A program made the position numbers and the translations under genes. The notes below the pieces were generated by a model that was not told where the DNA came from, ran no database searches, and saw only the letters and a list, made by a program, of their open reading frames with translations. DNA of 64,000 nucleotides from Opisthorchis felineus (lineage: Eukaryota; Platyhelminthes; Trematoda; Opisthorchiida; Opisthorchiidae): contig SJOL01005532.1 of the NCBI GenBank assembly GCA_004794785.1, positions 574,350-638,349 of the forward strand, written 5' to 3'. Positions 49,541-61,951 of this stretch are shown here, piece after piece (within the stretch, counting starts at the first letter, position 1; each line of letters starts with the position of its first letter).

Positions 49541-52500
49541 TTTCTCAGAGTGTTTTGGTAGAAAACGGTTTATCCACAACTTCAATGAAGCAACTTTCAT
49601 TGAAATACTTCAGCAACCCTCTGAGCACTAGGGATCGTGCGGTATCCTAAAAGTGATTAAACTTAGTCATCATGCGGTTCCAGAGGTGAACACTGCATTT
49701 TTGGCCGTGGAACATCATTTGCTGAATCCGTGAGTATGTCAAAGCGTATCACCATTGTAGTCCCGTGTGTGCCAAATGAAGGTTTACCGAAAATCCGGAA
49801 AACGACTTTGCTGTCTATTGAAGGAGACTGAGGAGAAGTGAAGAAAATCGAAAAAGGGTAGCTAAACACATTTTGCACATTGTACGGGCGCGGACACCGT
49901 TAAACCGGGTGTAATGTGGATGGCTGACATTCTCGCATTTAATGTGTGGAGGGGATGAGCACCGCCCGTATGTCACGTTCTACTCGAAACCAATTGATGG
50001 CACAAAACTTAGCGTCACTTGTTACGTGGACTGCACGGCTGAGGGCTGCATTTAGTTGTAAAGGAAAAAACTGAGCACAGTTTGCCCTGGTTAAAACATC
50101 GTCAAAGTTCCGCTAAAGACGGCAGTAGAGAAAGATAAGTAGAATAAGGTAGAGAAGAAGGTAAGTAGAGGAAGACAGCTAGCAAAAGCCAAGACAGTAG
50201 AAAACATATTAACTTTTTATGAGTGGCCCGTTTTGTCCTTCCGAGCGAAGCATCCTCAAGTCAAGGCAGCTATTTTGTCTACTAGGATTTTTACAATACT
50301 TTGGCAGTGGTGTGTTTTAGTTTCGTTCGGGAAAGGGTGCAAACTCCCTTGAGCAAACGTGTGGCTGGCTTATATATCCTGATGCTGCATTCGTGGTAAT
50401 CCTAAAATTGCAACGTCATTTCGGCGGCTTTTTTGCTGGCTTTAAAATTGTTTAGATTAGGGTAGATCCAATTAAATCCGTCCCCGTAGAACTGACAAGG
50501 TCTCGGCTAAGAATACCTTGTTCATTTTCTACTCTTGCATTCGGTTTGGTGGATTTTGAATGTTATCACCATATACGTTTCACACCTGAGCGTTGTGGTG
50601 AAACCTCACAAATTTGCGATGTCATTTTGCCAGCCAACACTTGAAGGATCAGTCTGACGGACCGGCTGTATGCCTGTGCCGCTAAGGTTGACAGTATAAG
50701 GAAGAAAACGGTTAAAAACTATCTATGCGAGTCCATAAGTTATGCAGTGCGAGAGTATCCCCATGTACATTTACGGCGTAACAAGAATATCCAGTATTTT
50801 TACCACCTGGTTGGTCTGCTGATCAGTCCATGCTGATCGCTTCGAAATTTGATGCCCCTTGATAATAGTATTCATGATAAATAGCATGGGCTGGATTCGA
50901 GTTCAAACCTATGCATGTATGGAATACCGCGATGGGTTAAGATACCGACTAACCAAAGTCAAGCGTCCTAAGTGCCAGATGCTCTAGGGTTTCTAGTGTC
51001 ATTCCATGCACCCTATGACCATCACAATATGCGAATCAGCAATTTTCTACAAGTACAACCCAGCCTTACGAACAGTGCTAACATCGGTGATTCTTGGTGG
51101 CTATGTAGAGACAAGAGCTTACCATCATAAACAATACAATATCAATTCTTTTTTCAAAAGTATTCCAACACTGTACCAGTAGTGTCGCTTAACATTTTCA
51201 CTAACCGGAAGCGACCAGTTTATAATCCACTGGCAGAAAATCACCCGGATCGTAGACCCCCTCCAGCATTTCGTAATGAAATAACCGGGTGTGATTTTGG
51301 CATGATAGGGTGTCATCCTCTTTATGAGAATCAAAGCTAGCTACGGTAACGCTGTTTGCAATGAGCTGAGACTATTTAGGCACCTCCTCGCATGCCCGCA
51401 TGTCTGTTGCCCAACTTTTCACTCGTTTATGTTTCACCAGGGACATGGGATCTCGACCAATTTCTGACTCCCTAATTTGTAAGTTCTAATTGGCTGAATT
51501 GGTTATGTGTATTAAAAGCTGTATTATTAGTCGTTCAGTAAACTGAATTTGACAGATAGGTCCTAAAGAACGAATCTTCAAGAACCGAACGAGAAACGAT
51601 GAAATAGACCTACACCTAATGTCGCCTATTCTAGTGTGAGCGGTAGAATAAAGGGAGGTCACAGCTCGGCAGATTGCTCGTTTGCTTATCACGCTGCTGA
51701 TTTAGATCATGTTGCAGTGTCAGTTTGTTGATCGGATCAGCACTTGATATGTTAAGACTCCGTACTCTAGCTTTTTACAGTTGCGACACCTAGCGTAGTT
51801 ACTATACCTAGAAACACAGCTGTTCTTGGTAGGTTTGTCTTAATTAAGTCAGCCTCATCTGTTCAACAGACGATTCTGTGATTATCGGTGAAATACGTCA
51901 AGTTTATCATCTCACAAAATCCCTAACCTTTTGTGCACTTTCAGCGGCATCTGATCTTACTATACCAGTTAGCCATCAGTCTAGTTTCATTGTGCCTGTA
52001 AGTCGTCTTTTTCTGACTGCTAGGGTGGTTCTTTGCCACGCGCACTGTTGAACACAACATGTGCAACACAGTAATACAGCAGGTGCACGCAGCAGGCCTG
52101 TGTTCACAGTAACGATTATTCTGTCCAAAGCCAGCGAGCAGTCTGAGGTCGACATATTCCATGTCAGTTTATACAAAATTGCCTAGAGAAAAGCTAGTCA
52201 CGTAAAATATGAAGGCTAACACCAAAGCAGGGAAGAGAAAGAACGCAACCAGTCCAGGTACGTACAATAATTACGAACTGGAGATTGTGTCCTTGCTTAC
52301 GTGTATTTCCCTCCGACGAAATCACAAAACTGTACATTGTTGAAATAGTGGACTTAAGATGCACGTTCTAAAAGACATAGTCCAACGAGCAGATTCAGAG
52401 TGACCGAAGAATCCGTAAATATCCTAATGGTCCGGATAATCAGGGAAGTAAGGTTATCACTGCACCTCTGTTTGATAAACCCAATCGGTGCGCCTTACTG

Positions 52501-54844
52501 ATGTGACCAGCGCCAGTCCGTTTGCTTCGACAGGGATGGTCACGTGATAAAAGCATCTTGGCTGATCGATTGTAAACAACTTGGTTGGCTAGATTAAACA
52601 GTATATTAGAAGTGAGGTACCTCGATTTTGCGATACTACTCACAACGCAATGACTGTGAACTCTGTGCCGGTTTTTCTTCCATGCACTTGCCATGAAGAC
52701 CACGCTGAAATTTGACGTTGCAAATCATACCACTAGCATGCACTTAGGTAACTTGTTCCGGTAAATAGGATCAAAAAATCAAATGTCAATAAGTCGGTTG
52801 TGGTTGTGTACAGCTCGCCAATGCGATTAATCGGTGAAATGATGCAAGTGGCTGACACACTGGCCGAAAAAAATCAATGTGCTTTCTGCCAAAATTCTCT
52901 ATAGGAGAGCATATTGTTCATTTTCTTTCGGGACCAGTTTTAACTTAGGCCAGATAACGTAATCATATGCATAATTTAGCCCAAGTACTCTTTCAAAGAC
53001 GCAATTTTCTAATAGACCATTTTGTGGACTCAATTAAGGTGAGTCTGGTTTTTGGACCTTTAACCCAAACTAGGTGCAACTGATGATAAATCCTCAGCCC
53101 AGCAAGTACAAAATAACAATTCCTTCATCCCCGTAAACTAGTTTTGAAATGCAAGTTCTAGGAATAACACTGGTTAATCAAACACTGCCGACCCAAAACA
53201 GTTCCCGAAATCAAAGAAAATCTGCTCATCAGTAGAACGTAAGTAGTGAATAAACATAATCATTTTTATTACATACATGGCATCGAAAAACAAATTCTAA
53301 GTTACTGCACTGACCAGACTGAATAGTTTTGTGTATTCGCTATTCCAAATGCCAAAAGAAAGCTTGAGTAAGTTCAGCTGTATCTGACATAATGAGAACC
53401 AAACAAACAACGTTTCACACATACCAACGGTGACTACCAGCCTGTCAAGTAGTGTTGATCTTACTTCACCTTGCAACGCGGTTATTTGGTGCGAAAGAAG
53501 TTTGGAGAAGCGAGAAATGCAGTGAAGAATGAGCCGTCTGCATAACTGAGATACCTGTTGTTTCTAGCTCCGCCATGAAAGTTATACCGCTACGCTCAAA
53601 GAAGGTATCAGATTTATCGGGTCAGAACGTTCGTCTGAATGTTAGTCGCAGTTATTACCCATAAAATCAGTTTTCTAGATTGCACGTGGGAGAGACAGCG
53701 GTACTTGTGGAACATTCTGATCCTTTTGAATGTAGTGAACGTTATTCTGAGTTCTTTAATCTTAACCAATATGACCACAGTTATAAAACACCGCAGCGCA
53801 CTTATTTTCCCCTATTGCTCCAGTATATGGTGTGTATTTTGAAAAACTTTGTAAACGGTAAAGACATACATATACAGCCTTCCTTGATATCTACAGTATT
53901 CATCAATTTCACTAATTAGAAGCTGGTGCGTGAAACTGAACAGCTTCCTGACCATTGAAACCTCTTTACTTGTTTTGATTGAGAAGTTATCTCTATTGTG
54001 GAAGAACACTCTCCGTCGACTATACGGACTTCAATACACAGGGCACGCAACTTTACTTATGTCATCATCATTAACCATGGGAAGTGGCCTTGAAGATGCC
54101 ACATCTTCAATTTGTCCATGTATTGATTCAAAATCCAACATTTTGTTTACTTCACCCAAGAAACGGTATGCTCTCCCTAGAATGAATATCATTAGAAAGG
54201 ATCACCTATCATCCATCTGAGATGATCTCCCTAGAGGGGACAAGTTTATGCATATCTTTTTAAATAAATAATCTTATAAGATGGCCTACTTCTCATAGAT
54301 TCTTTCAAGCGGTCTTCCCAGGGAAATAAAGTGTAACAAGCTGGTCCTCTATTAGATGCCGCTTACAGGAACTCAAAAAGATGATCTTCTCTGACAAGCG
54401 TTCCCTAATAGGATGAATGTGAGCAGAGAAGGAACCCATCAGGGTTCAAAAAATGGGAAAATACTGAGAGAAGAATTCACCCCACGAAAACATATAACGT
54501 GGCATCTGTTAGAAGTTGAGGGCTTTCCCACCAAAAAATGCCGAGTGCAAACCAGTTCTCAGGGAATCAGATTGAAATGGTCTTAATCATCGGGTGATCG
54601 CTGTGAGAAGGAATCACTGGAGGATCAGTGTGCGTTGCTTTGCTGTAGAGCTCACGCTAAATGTCACTGGTTTGATGTGCGCCGTCTCGGGATCCTCATC
54701 CAGCGAGACAGCAATGACCAGCACAGCTGAGTTTGCCTGTACTAGCCTGTATTCCTCGCTGCCAAATCATTGTCTGACCTCCCATGGCTTGTTTTTTTCC
54801 ATTTTTTGTGTGCCTATGTGAACAGGGCTCTCTGAGGAACTGGG
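49541..54844. other. No gene recognised
   Basis: Short ORFs only, none with a recognisable domain. A purine-rich stretch lies at about 50120-50185. Confidence 0.5.
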
Positions 54845-55120
54845 TTGGTCGACATATGGTCGACCAAGTCAGCGCAGCCTATGAAGTGTGATCAGTTCAC
54901 CTATCGTTGGCGAGTTACTTCTTCCAGAAACCAATCGGCGTACTTCAGGAGTACTGATCCAGTTTTCCCACCGGAATCAGGCCATGCTCCGACGGCACCG
55001 ATTGTCAAACACTGAGTGTTTTTCAATGTCCCGTGCGAGTAGCCAGCATGTTTCAGTCCCATATAACAAATTGGAGCGCAACGCAGCATTGTAGCCCCGA
55101 TCACCGACAGATATTACGTT
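54845..55120 (-). mobile_element. RTE-type LINE 3' fragment
   Basis: Read on the - strand, the frame gives NAALRSNLLYGTETCWLL, SVFDNRCRRS and later TPEVRRLVSG and LITLHRLR. These are the C-terminal region motifs of RTE-like (SR2-type) non-LTR elements: LLYG-ETW, FD-RCLR, HRLRWLGH. Two in-frame TGA codons (near 54979 and 54874) show it is dead. It abuts the 3' end of the R2-like element at about 55100-55120. Confidence 0.7.
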
Positions 55121-55392
55121 TGTGCTGTCTGTGATGCAGTTGGTGGACCAAGAAGTCGACATCACAACCAATTGCACGTAGGGCTGAGATTATGGCGAGG
55201 GAATAATCATCAGCACCATACTGTTGCTTCTTTTCATTCCACACAGTCACTCCGCGCCCATCCGAAACTATGCTTACGTCTATCACACTTGCTCGGCACT
55301 CCCGAACAGCAACTAGGTCAGGCTTGATGAAAGAAGTCGATGTAAGTGCTCTCAACTCCTCGAAGACGATGTATTCCAGGTTCGGAGACGTT
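55101..55392 (-). pseudogene. R2-like element endonuclease domain, frameshifted
   Basis: This frame follows the RT frame but is shifted by one base. It reads EELRALTSTSF, then KPDL, VIDVSIV, SDGRGVTVW and a KK-QQY stretch, the PD-(D/E)XK core of the restriction-like endonuclease typical of R2/NeSL/CRE-type elements. It ends at TGA 55101-55103 after HQLHHRQHKRNICR. The catalytic residues look intact; the break is upstream of them. Confidence 0.82.
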
Positions 55393-55399
55393 TCGCGAG

Positions 55400-58135
55400 T
55401 TATCTTGCAACCCGATTATGACGAGCACATCTAGCATCATACATGATCCAACAGGACTGCAAAATATGCACCAAACTCTCCGGTTGACCACAGTTTCCAC
55501 GATAGAAGATCGTCTGGCCACCACGATCACACCGGGCGCTTGTAACTCTTGTCCTAAACATGTTGCACCGGAGCTGGATACCGCGGATAAATATCCGAGG
55601 AAACACTCGTTCTGGAAATACAAGCCATCGATTCGAAAGAGGCGAAGCGACCAACTCTCGTAAACCGCGACCGTCAACGCTGTTGTGCAGGCTATCACCC
55701 CAAGCAGCCACCAGCTCTTCCTTGGTGTTTACGCATGCACCATGGACTCGGATCGGAAGGCTGAGATCCCGAACAATCTTGCCAAATGCGGAATCGTTGA
55801 CTACATTGCGTAGTACTCGGCACTGGGTAGAAAAGAGCTTTTCCATACGCGCTCTCCGCTGCATCGGGATTGTTGCACTCAGACTTGGGATACCAAGTCC
55901 CCCATGTTGTTTACCGGCGTGGATGTAGTTGATCGGGGTGTCCTTCGGTAGACGTAGCCAGCCACGAATAGATTGCCTGATGTAGTTGTCCAACCTTTTG
56001 ATCGTGTTTCGGTGGACTTGGCCGAGCACGAGCGAATATGTCAGCCTCCGTATCAGGTAGTTCCTCGTGATCTCCATTCTTTGATGCGGCTTCAACGGGG
56101 CACGCGTCACCTCATCGAGCAGTTTGAGCAGATGCTGTCGGTGGTTGAAGACTCCTTTCCCCTTGAATGTAAAGGGAATGCCCAAATATGTTACGGTGTC
56201 TGTCGGACCCAGAGGAGTGATGAGTTCCTCGGCGAAGCAAAATGGTTCGACTGAGACTGCTGTCGCCCGATGTTTCCTGTCCCCACAAATCACCATCGCT
56301 TTCGTCTTTCGGGCGTTTATCTTCATACCAGCTCTTCCCAACTCGACCGCAGCAGCTTCAAGCTTCTCTTTAAGGCGAGCCTGACTTTCTGCACACACGA
56401 CCCAGTCGTCAGCGAAGGCAAAACCATCTACTAGGGTGTCATGGAACTGATATCCCAGTTGCGGCATCGACAATCCAAGAACCTCATCCATTGCCATGAT
56501 GAACAATAATGGGGAGAGTGGATCTCCTTGCCTCACACCTCTGTGGCAGTGGACCTCGGAATTGGGGAAAACTGCTACAGCATTCTCATAGGACTGTGCG
56601 ATGTATCGAACTAGAGGTGACGGTGCTCCAAACGCCTTGGCAGATCTGACGATTGTGTCATGCGAAACCGAATCAAACGCTTTCGAGATATCAACAAACG
56701 CCAAGCTGAGGTTAGAAGCAGTCGCTGAAGAGTGACGAAGCAGGGCATGTAACAGCGATGTAGCTTCCAAACAACCGTCTCGATGTAGAAATACAAACTG
56801 GAGTGAGGGCAGTTGCAATCTACGACTCCAGCGATCAGCAAGCACCTTATGAAAGCATCGGACAAGAATGGATGACACGGAGATCGGTCTCAGTTGATCC
56901 GGTGAAGTCGGATTTGGGACCTTCGGAACTAGAGTAATACGGGCACGACACAGATGTGGGGGACAACCCCCAGATAATAAGAGTAAGTTGAAATACCCAG
57001 CAAGCGCGTTAGCATTGAACCGGCGGAGCATCCTGGGCGTGAGCTTGTCCAGGCCTGGGGACGAATTGCCCATTAAACGGATCGTACGACCGACTTCCTC
57101 TCCTGTAATTGGCTCGATCAAGCTCCAATCGGATGGTACTACTACGCGACTTGGTCGGCTATCCACGTGTTTTGGAGCTGAGAGCACCTGTTTCCAATAC
57201 TGCTCGGCGTCCAGAGGTAGGCCACAGTTACCTTTGTATAGATCCTTCCATGACCCATCGAGCACAGCAGACGCTGCATCTTTCCGTCTTTGGTGGTATA
57301 GGGTCTGGATGGCGGCGTAGTTGGCTCGGCGGATCTGCTTTCGGTTGACCGGCATCCGATGGGCTAACTGACGACGGCGTCGGGATACAGTTTTCCAGGT
57401 GTGTGAAAATGTCCTGGAGGCGTGGAGGTCCAGAAGCGACAGGACTTGCTCCGGTGTCATGATGCCAGACTGCAACCCTCGGGCAAATGCCAGGAGGTCA
57501 ACACTAGCAAGCGAACTGTCAGCATGGGATTCCAAGAGTGACACGGCGTAATCCACGGTTTGTTTAAACCAGACGCTATAGTCATCAGCTTCTGACGAGT
57601 AGGCCGTTATTTGACCGATAGTTTGGTCAGGGCCACCAGATGATGATTCGTCCTGTTGTGCTTGCCAGTTAAGCACCCGTAACCTGGTTTTGATGCTGAT
57701 AGCCGATCGACCAGGAAAATACTGCTCCAATCTCGCGAACAGCGCGGTTTGCGTGCCACAAGACGGATATAAATTGTTAGCCAGGCGCAAGAGCGATTGT
57801 GACTCTTGTTGGGACCAACGGGCCCCGGAATACTTCACTCGGCCAAGCTTATCTGCATTATGCTGGGTGGGGTGTACGTGCCGGCGATGTTGACTCAGGC
57901 CAATCTTCGTCGGAAAAAGGCGGGAACAATCAGCGCAGGCCAATTGGGCGACCATGTTCGTACCAACACTTTCATTGTTGTGAACTCGATGGTGGGCTAC
58001 CAAGCCAGCTTTCGATTTGCAGCACTTGCCACATTCCTCACACGTGAGCCCCACGAGTCTCTCCTGTGTACTGGTTAGAACTGGTGCGGAGGCGCCAGAT
58101 GATTCGTAGTGTACATTGTCGAAAGTAACCAGCAC
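55400..58135 (-). pseudogene. R2-like element ORF: zinc fingers, Myb-like, reverse transcriptase
   Basis: The frame has 911 residues when read from a GTG at 58135; no ATG lies in the first 60 codons, and the frame is open back to about 58236, so the true start is unknown. Zinc finger 1 is C32-x2-C35...H48/H52, and finger 2 is C67-x2-C70...H83/H88. A Myb-like segment with W107 and W157 follows. The reverse transcriptase shows PGLD (360-363), RPIS (416-419), FVDISKAFD (480-488), GVRQGDPLSPLLF (533-545) and the catalytic FADD (574-577). Near the end the zinc knuckle reads YRGNC..HILQSC, so the first cysteine expected in this family is Tyr. The frame stops at TAA just before the endonuclease. The body of the frame is intact, so the copy is relatively young. 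Without a functional start and endonuclease it is probably not active. Confidence 0.88.
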
Positions 58136-60137
58136 ATTGAAACCAAACAGGGTGGTTAGCCCTGTCTGGAGTTGTTGAACTCTTAGCTCACCCAGACTGA
58201 TGTCCAGGCTCCCCAGTCGGCACCACGAGGAGGTGGTTCAGCTCGCCGCAGTAAACCATCCAAGTCAAACATTTGGGCGGTTAGCAAACTGTTTTTTTCC
58301 AACACTGATCGGCTTTTTATACCAATCTCTCACTGTAAACCCAGCCAACGCCCCAGATACTTGGATATGACGGTACAAAATAAGTACAATCTACTGTGCC
58401 ATGCAAGACGAACCTCCGGAGTCTGCTACACGCAGTCGTTTTTCCTGACGACAGACATTTATCACAGAAATACAGTCACATTTTATTTATGTTGACACTT
58501 CGAACCAGTACTAAAGAATGCTTTTTATACAAATCCCGATTTTCAAACAGTCCACGACGTCAATGACAAACTAGCCACAGATCACCCCCTGTTTCCCCCT
58601 TTGGAAAAAACATAGGCAAGGTTGTGACAAAAATTATTCATTACTGCATAGACCTCTCTCGTAAGTGAATCCATTCTTGCTCGCAACAAAAAATTTTGAG
58701 AAGTTCTCAAGAATGTTTCGAAGGTTGCCCGCCTTGCAGTTCTGTCCGTTCTTCAACGTGGTGGGCATAGTGTTGTGTATTCTAATCTTCCACTTTGCCA
58801 AAGCGGTCTACCAGTGAAAATCCGTTGGCAGTGATTGAAATTGAATAAAGCTACAACCTCTAGACGCAGAAGCAGGCTTTTCTGTCTCTCAGTTCGTCAA
58901 GCATACGTTGCACATTTCAGTCGAAGAAAGTTCTATGTGGGACACTTTCATTTTAGGGAACATTGACTACGACGAAAATGACTACCTTGTCAAAGGTGAA
59001 TGAAAGGCTAACTAAAAGCACGACTTATAATGATAGTAGAAAAGATCAATGTTCCGCAGTAGTCAGTTTCGAAGTATTAAGCTGGCGCAAAACGTAATAT
59101 TTCAGGTCCTGGGGGCATCCCACGTCTTTTGCACATTGTGACGCGATTATGATTTAAACGGCCTCAAATTAATGAAGCGCCAACATGACAGGTTTATTTG
59201 AGAAGAGTAACCGTATAACTCAGAGAATTTCCAGTCTTCTCGCCGGAATAAGATACCGATTCACTTGGTTCTCTACCGAAAGGACTACCTTATATGTGAC
59301 GACTACACTGCCGGATAGTTAATGTACTGCGATGCGGTCAAGCAACAGACTTGTAGCTATAGTTGTCAATTTAAAGAGCCAAAAGCGCAAAGTGAATTTG
59401 TTACTTGGTGAAATATACTTACTTGCAAATTAAGTTGGTGTTAACGGGAAGGTTAGCTGATTCCATCGTATGTAATACTATTCGATTAAGAAGTAGTAAC
59501 TTCGTGATCATGCCCAATTGATAGGCCACAAGAAGCAAGAAATCGGTAGTGGGTTGCAGGAGGGTTTTCAGCAATCCCGTAATTCCTGTAGTGCTATGCC
59601 AATATGGCCGTGTTTTTGTAGAGGTAGGGTTGGAAATCTACCCAGAATCCTACTATATGACAACCCTCCGTATGCTAAACATTTGGTCACATCCATAGGA
59701 TTGCTTGTGTCAGAAGAATTTGCATTTGTTGACGTAAGACCCAGTAATTTTTTCTCCTCTTTCTCTATAAAGTTGGCCTTTTTGGAGATAGCATTTGAAT
59801 GTGCCGAGATAAGGTCGTCTCCTCTGAAGAATAGTAAATCTACGGTAGGTAATTTCCTTAAAGGTGCAGATTACGATTTGAAATTTGCAAGGGTTTAGTT
59901 GCACAATGACACAAAGTGTGGTCCCCATTAGCATTTTGGTTGTGGTCACTTGAAGCACGTCCTCGTACACAACATAGATTAAGCGGTTCAATTTGAGAGC
60001 GATCTTAGAAGGCAGTTCATTGAAACTACTACTACTTAAGTCTTCTTCGCCAGTGAATTCAGTACTGAGATATGGACAAACCACAGAAATTTTGCCAGAT
60101 ATTGTGAAAACATCACAAAGCGTTGTTCTGAAGAGAC

Positions 60138-60159
60138 GCCCGGAAACCGATTTCCGGGC
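60138..60159. repeat. Perfect 9-bp stem hairpin
   Basis: GCCCGGAAA and TTTCCGGGC are separated by CCGA. It is short and GC-rich. No T-run follows, so I do not call it a terminator. Confidence 0.6.
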
Positions 60160-61914
60160 TGGCCATTTGACTCTGTTATGTGTCGAGTTCCCTTTTTATT
60201 TGTCTGCTCTTGTGAGACACTACGCTATCCTGGGTGAATACTAGTGGAAATCTTCAATAAGGTAAACACCTCACAGCTTGTTCGTTTCTTAGTTCCTGTT
60301 GTCTAGACTTCTTGCCGTAGGATTCCGAGGTGACATCAAAAGCGGGCAGTATATTTCAGAACCCATGCGTGGGGTTCGCGAATGTTGTCGTAACCTAGAG
60401 AGAAAGCATTGAGTGAATTAATCATGTATGTAATTTGTGGTCAGTGGCGGTGGACTGGATGTGACAGTAGCACTTCCATCCAGCAAAAATAAGATAGATT
60501 CAACCGGGTTTCAGATGTGTCTCCCATCAAAACCACATTGGTACACAAATGAGTGTATTTCGCTAAGAGTGAAGTAACTTTAAGAGGGGTTTAAGGTTGC
60601 ACAATCAAATACACAACGAGTGTCAGTTAGTTCCAGCTACTAGACAACTGTATGGTTATATAGGATGGCCAGTGGTGGCTACGACAACAAAAGGAGAAAT
60701 AATGACCTAAAGTTTGCATCGGTAGTCAAGTCGAAAGCAAAGTCCCTCTATGTCTGTTCCGGATCGATCACATGATCGTGAGCTCAGTAAGGAATGTTTA
60801 GACCACCACAAGCACCCAAATGTTTGTGTGCGCTTCATTTTCAAGGGTCGCTTCAACTTTGCTTAAATTTTGGGGCCGTGAGCTTACTTAACTCCGGTCA
60901 ATCCGTAATCAGTGAATCAGGATCGAGCTCGCTGACTTGCCTGCTTCTCATTTAAAATTTTGGACGCCTATGCCATTTGGAAAAAGTTGTGAGATTATCC
61001 GGATCGCCTAGCAACATCAGTTCCCATATTAGGGAGTACAGCTAGGTTCACTTAATTAATCCTTCCTCCACCACGCGCAAGGGGATAGTTTCCGTTTCAC
61101 TGCTTCTGTGGGCTCCCTCTGAGAACCATATGAGAAACCCCTCGGGCTCTGCAATAGCTTGTTTGCCCGGAGAGAAAGAACGCCGTGATGCATCACGCCG
61201 TCCGTATATATGATTCACTTTAATGACACGTCAGACGGTTGATCTGACAAGGGTGGTCGATACACTAGCAAGATCAACTGGGCTTTACTTGATAATTCGA
61301 CTTTCAAGGATATGGTAGCATTTTCAGCACCTGTGACACGTGCCATACGGAGTGAGAGTAATAAGTCAAAAAATGACGACTCGTTCGTTATGGATACCGC
61401 TCTTTCCGGTCTTTTCATGATATAGTTAACTTCCACTGGACCATTCGTTTGAATTACATAAAATGACACGAAAGTCACCGCATCCTAGTGCGCCAGGTGA
61501 CATGGAACGATGACCACGTCACAAAATCACGTCTCAGTCGTAGCAAAAAGTTCAGGGGAATACCAAACTGTCCCCTTGACAAAGGTGTTTTCTTTTCGGA
61601 GTGGGACCACTAACATGTGTCTTAACTGGCAATATGTTTAGATATTGGTAGCCTGAGTGTTTGTCGGCTGACCTGTTCGCCCGAGCTTGTCAATAGGCCT
61701 GAAAGCCAATTGAGTGCGCAATGGGACAGCTTATAACGTCCCCGGTAAAAACGCCAAATGGTAAATACGTACATCTTTGACTGAATGATACCAGTGGTCA
61801 TGGTGAACATAGTCATGGATCGTTAGCTCCTATAGTTTGGGCCATAGCGTACAAGTTGTTGTTGCAACCTAGCACTATAATATGACAGCGAGAACAGTCG
61901 CAATTGTTGGTAGG

Positions 61915-61918
<4 letters not shown>

Positions 61919-61949
<31 letters not shown>
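61919..61949. repeat. (TA)n microsatellite
   Basis: An uninterrupted TA dinucleotide run of about 31 bases that interrupts no recognised gene. Confidence 0.95.

Positions 61950-61951
<2 letters not shown>

Larger units (their letters stand above)
55101..58236 (-). mobile_element. R2-like non-LTR retrotransposon, nearly complete, inactivated
   Basis: One - strand element runs from an upstream stop near 58237 down to 55101. It encodes, in order, two C2H2 zinc fingers, a Myb-like DNA-binding segment, a reverse transcriptase, a damaged zinc knuckle and a PD-(D/E)XK restriction-like endonuclease, the layout of the R2 superclade. R2-type elements use the endonuclease to nick a target and copy their RNA onto it (target-primed reverse transcription). 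Classical R2 inserts in 28S rDNA, but I see no rRNA sequence at either flank here. The endonuclease is separated from the rest by a TAA at 55400-55402 and a one-base frame change near 55387. A poly(A) tail and target-site duplication were not found. The neighbour on the 3' side is an RTE fragment. Confidence 0.85.

Noticed and set aside
59518..60084. Opposed ORFs of 126 and 124 codons
   Set aside because: They overlap on opposite strands without recognisable domains. Chance open frames are the simpler explanation.
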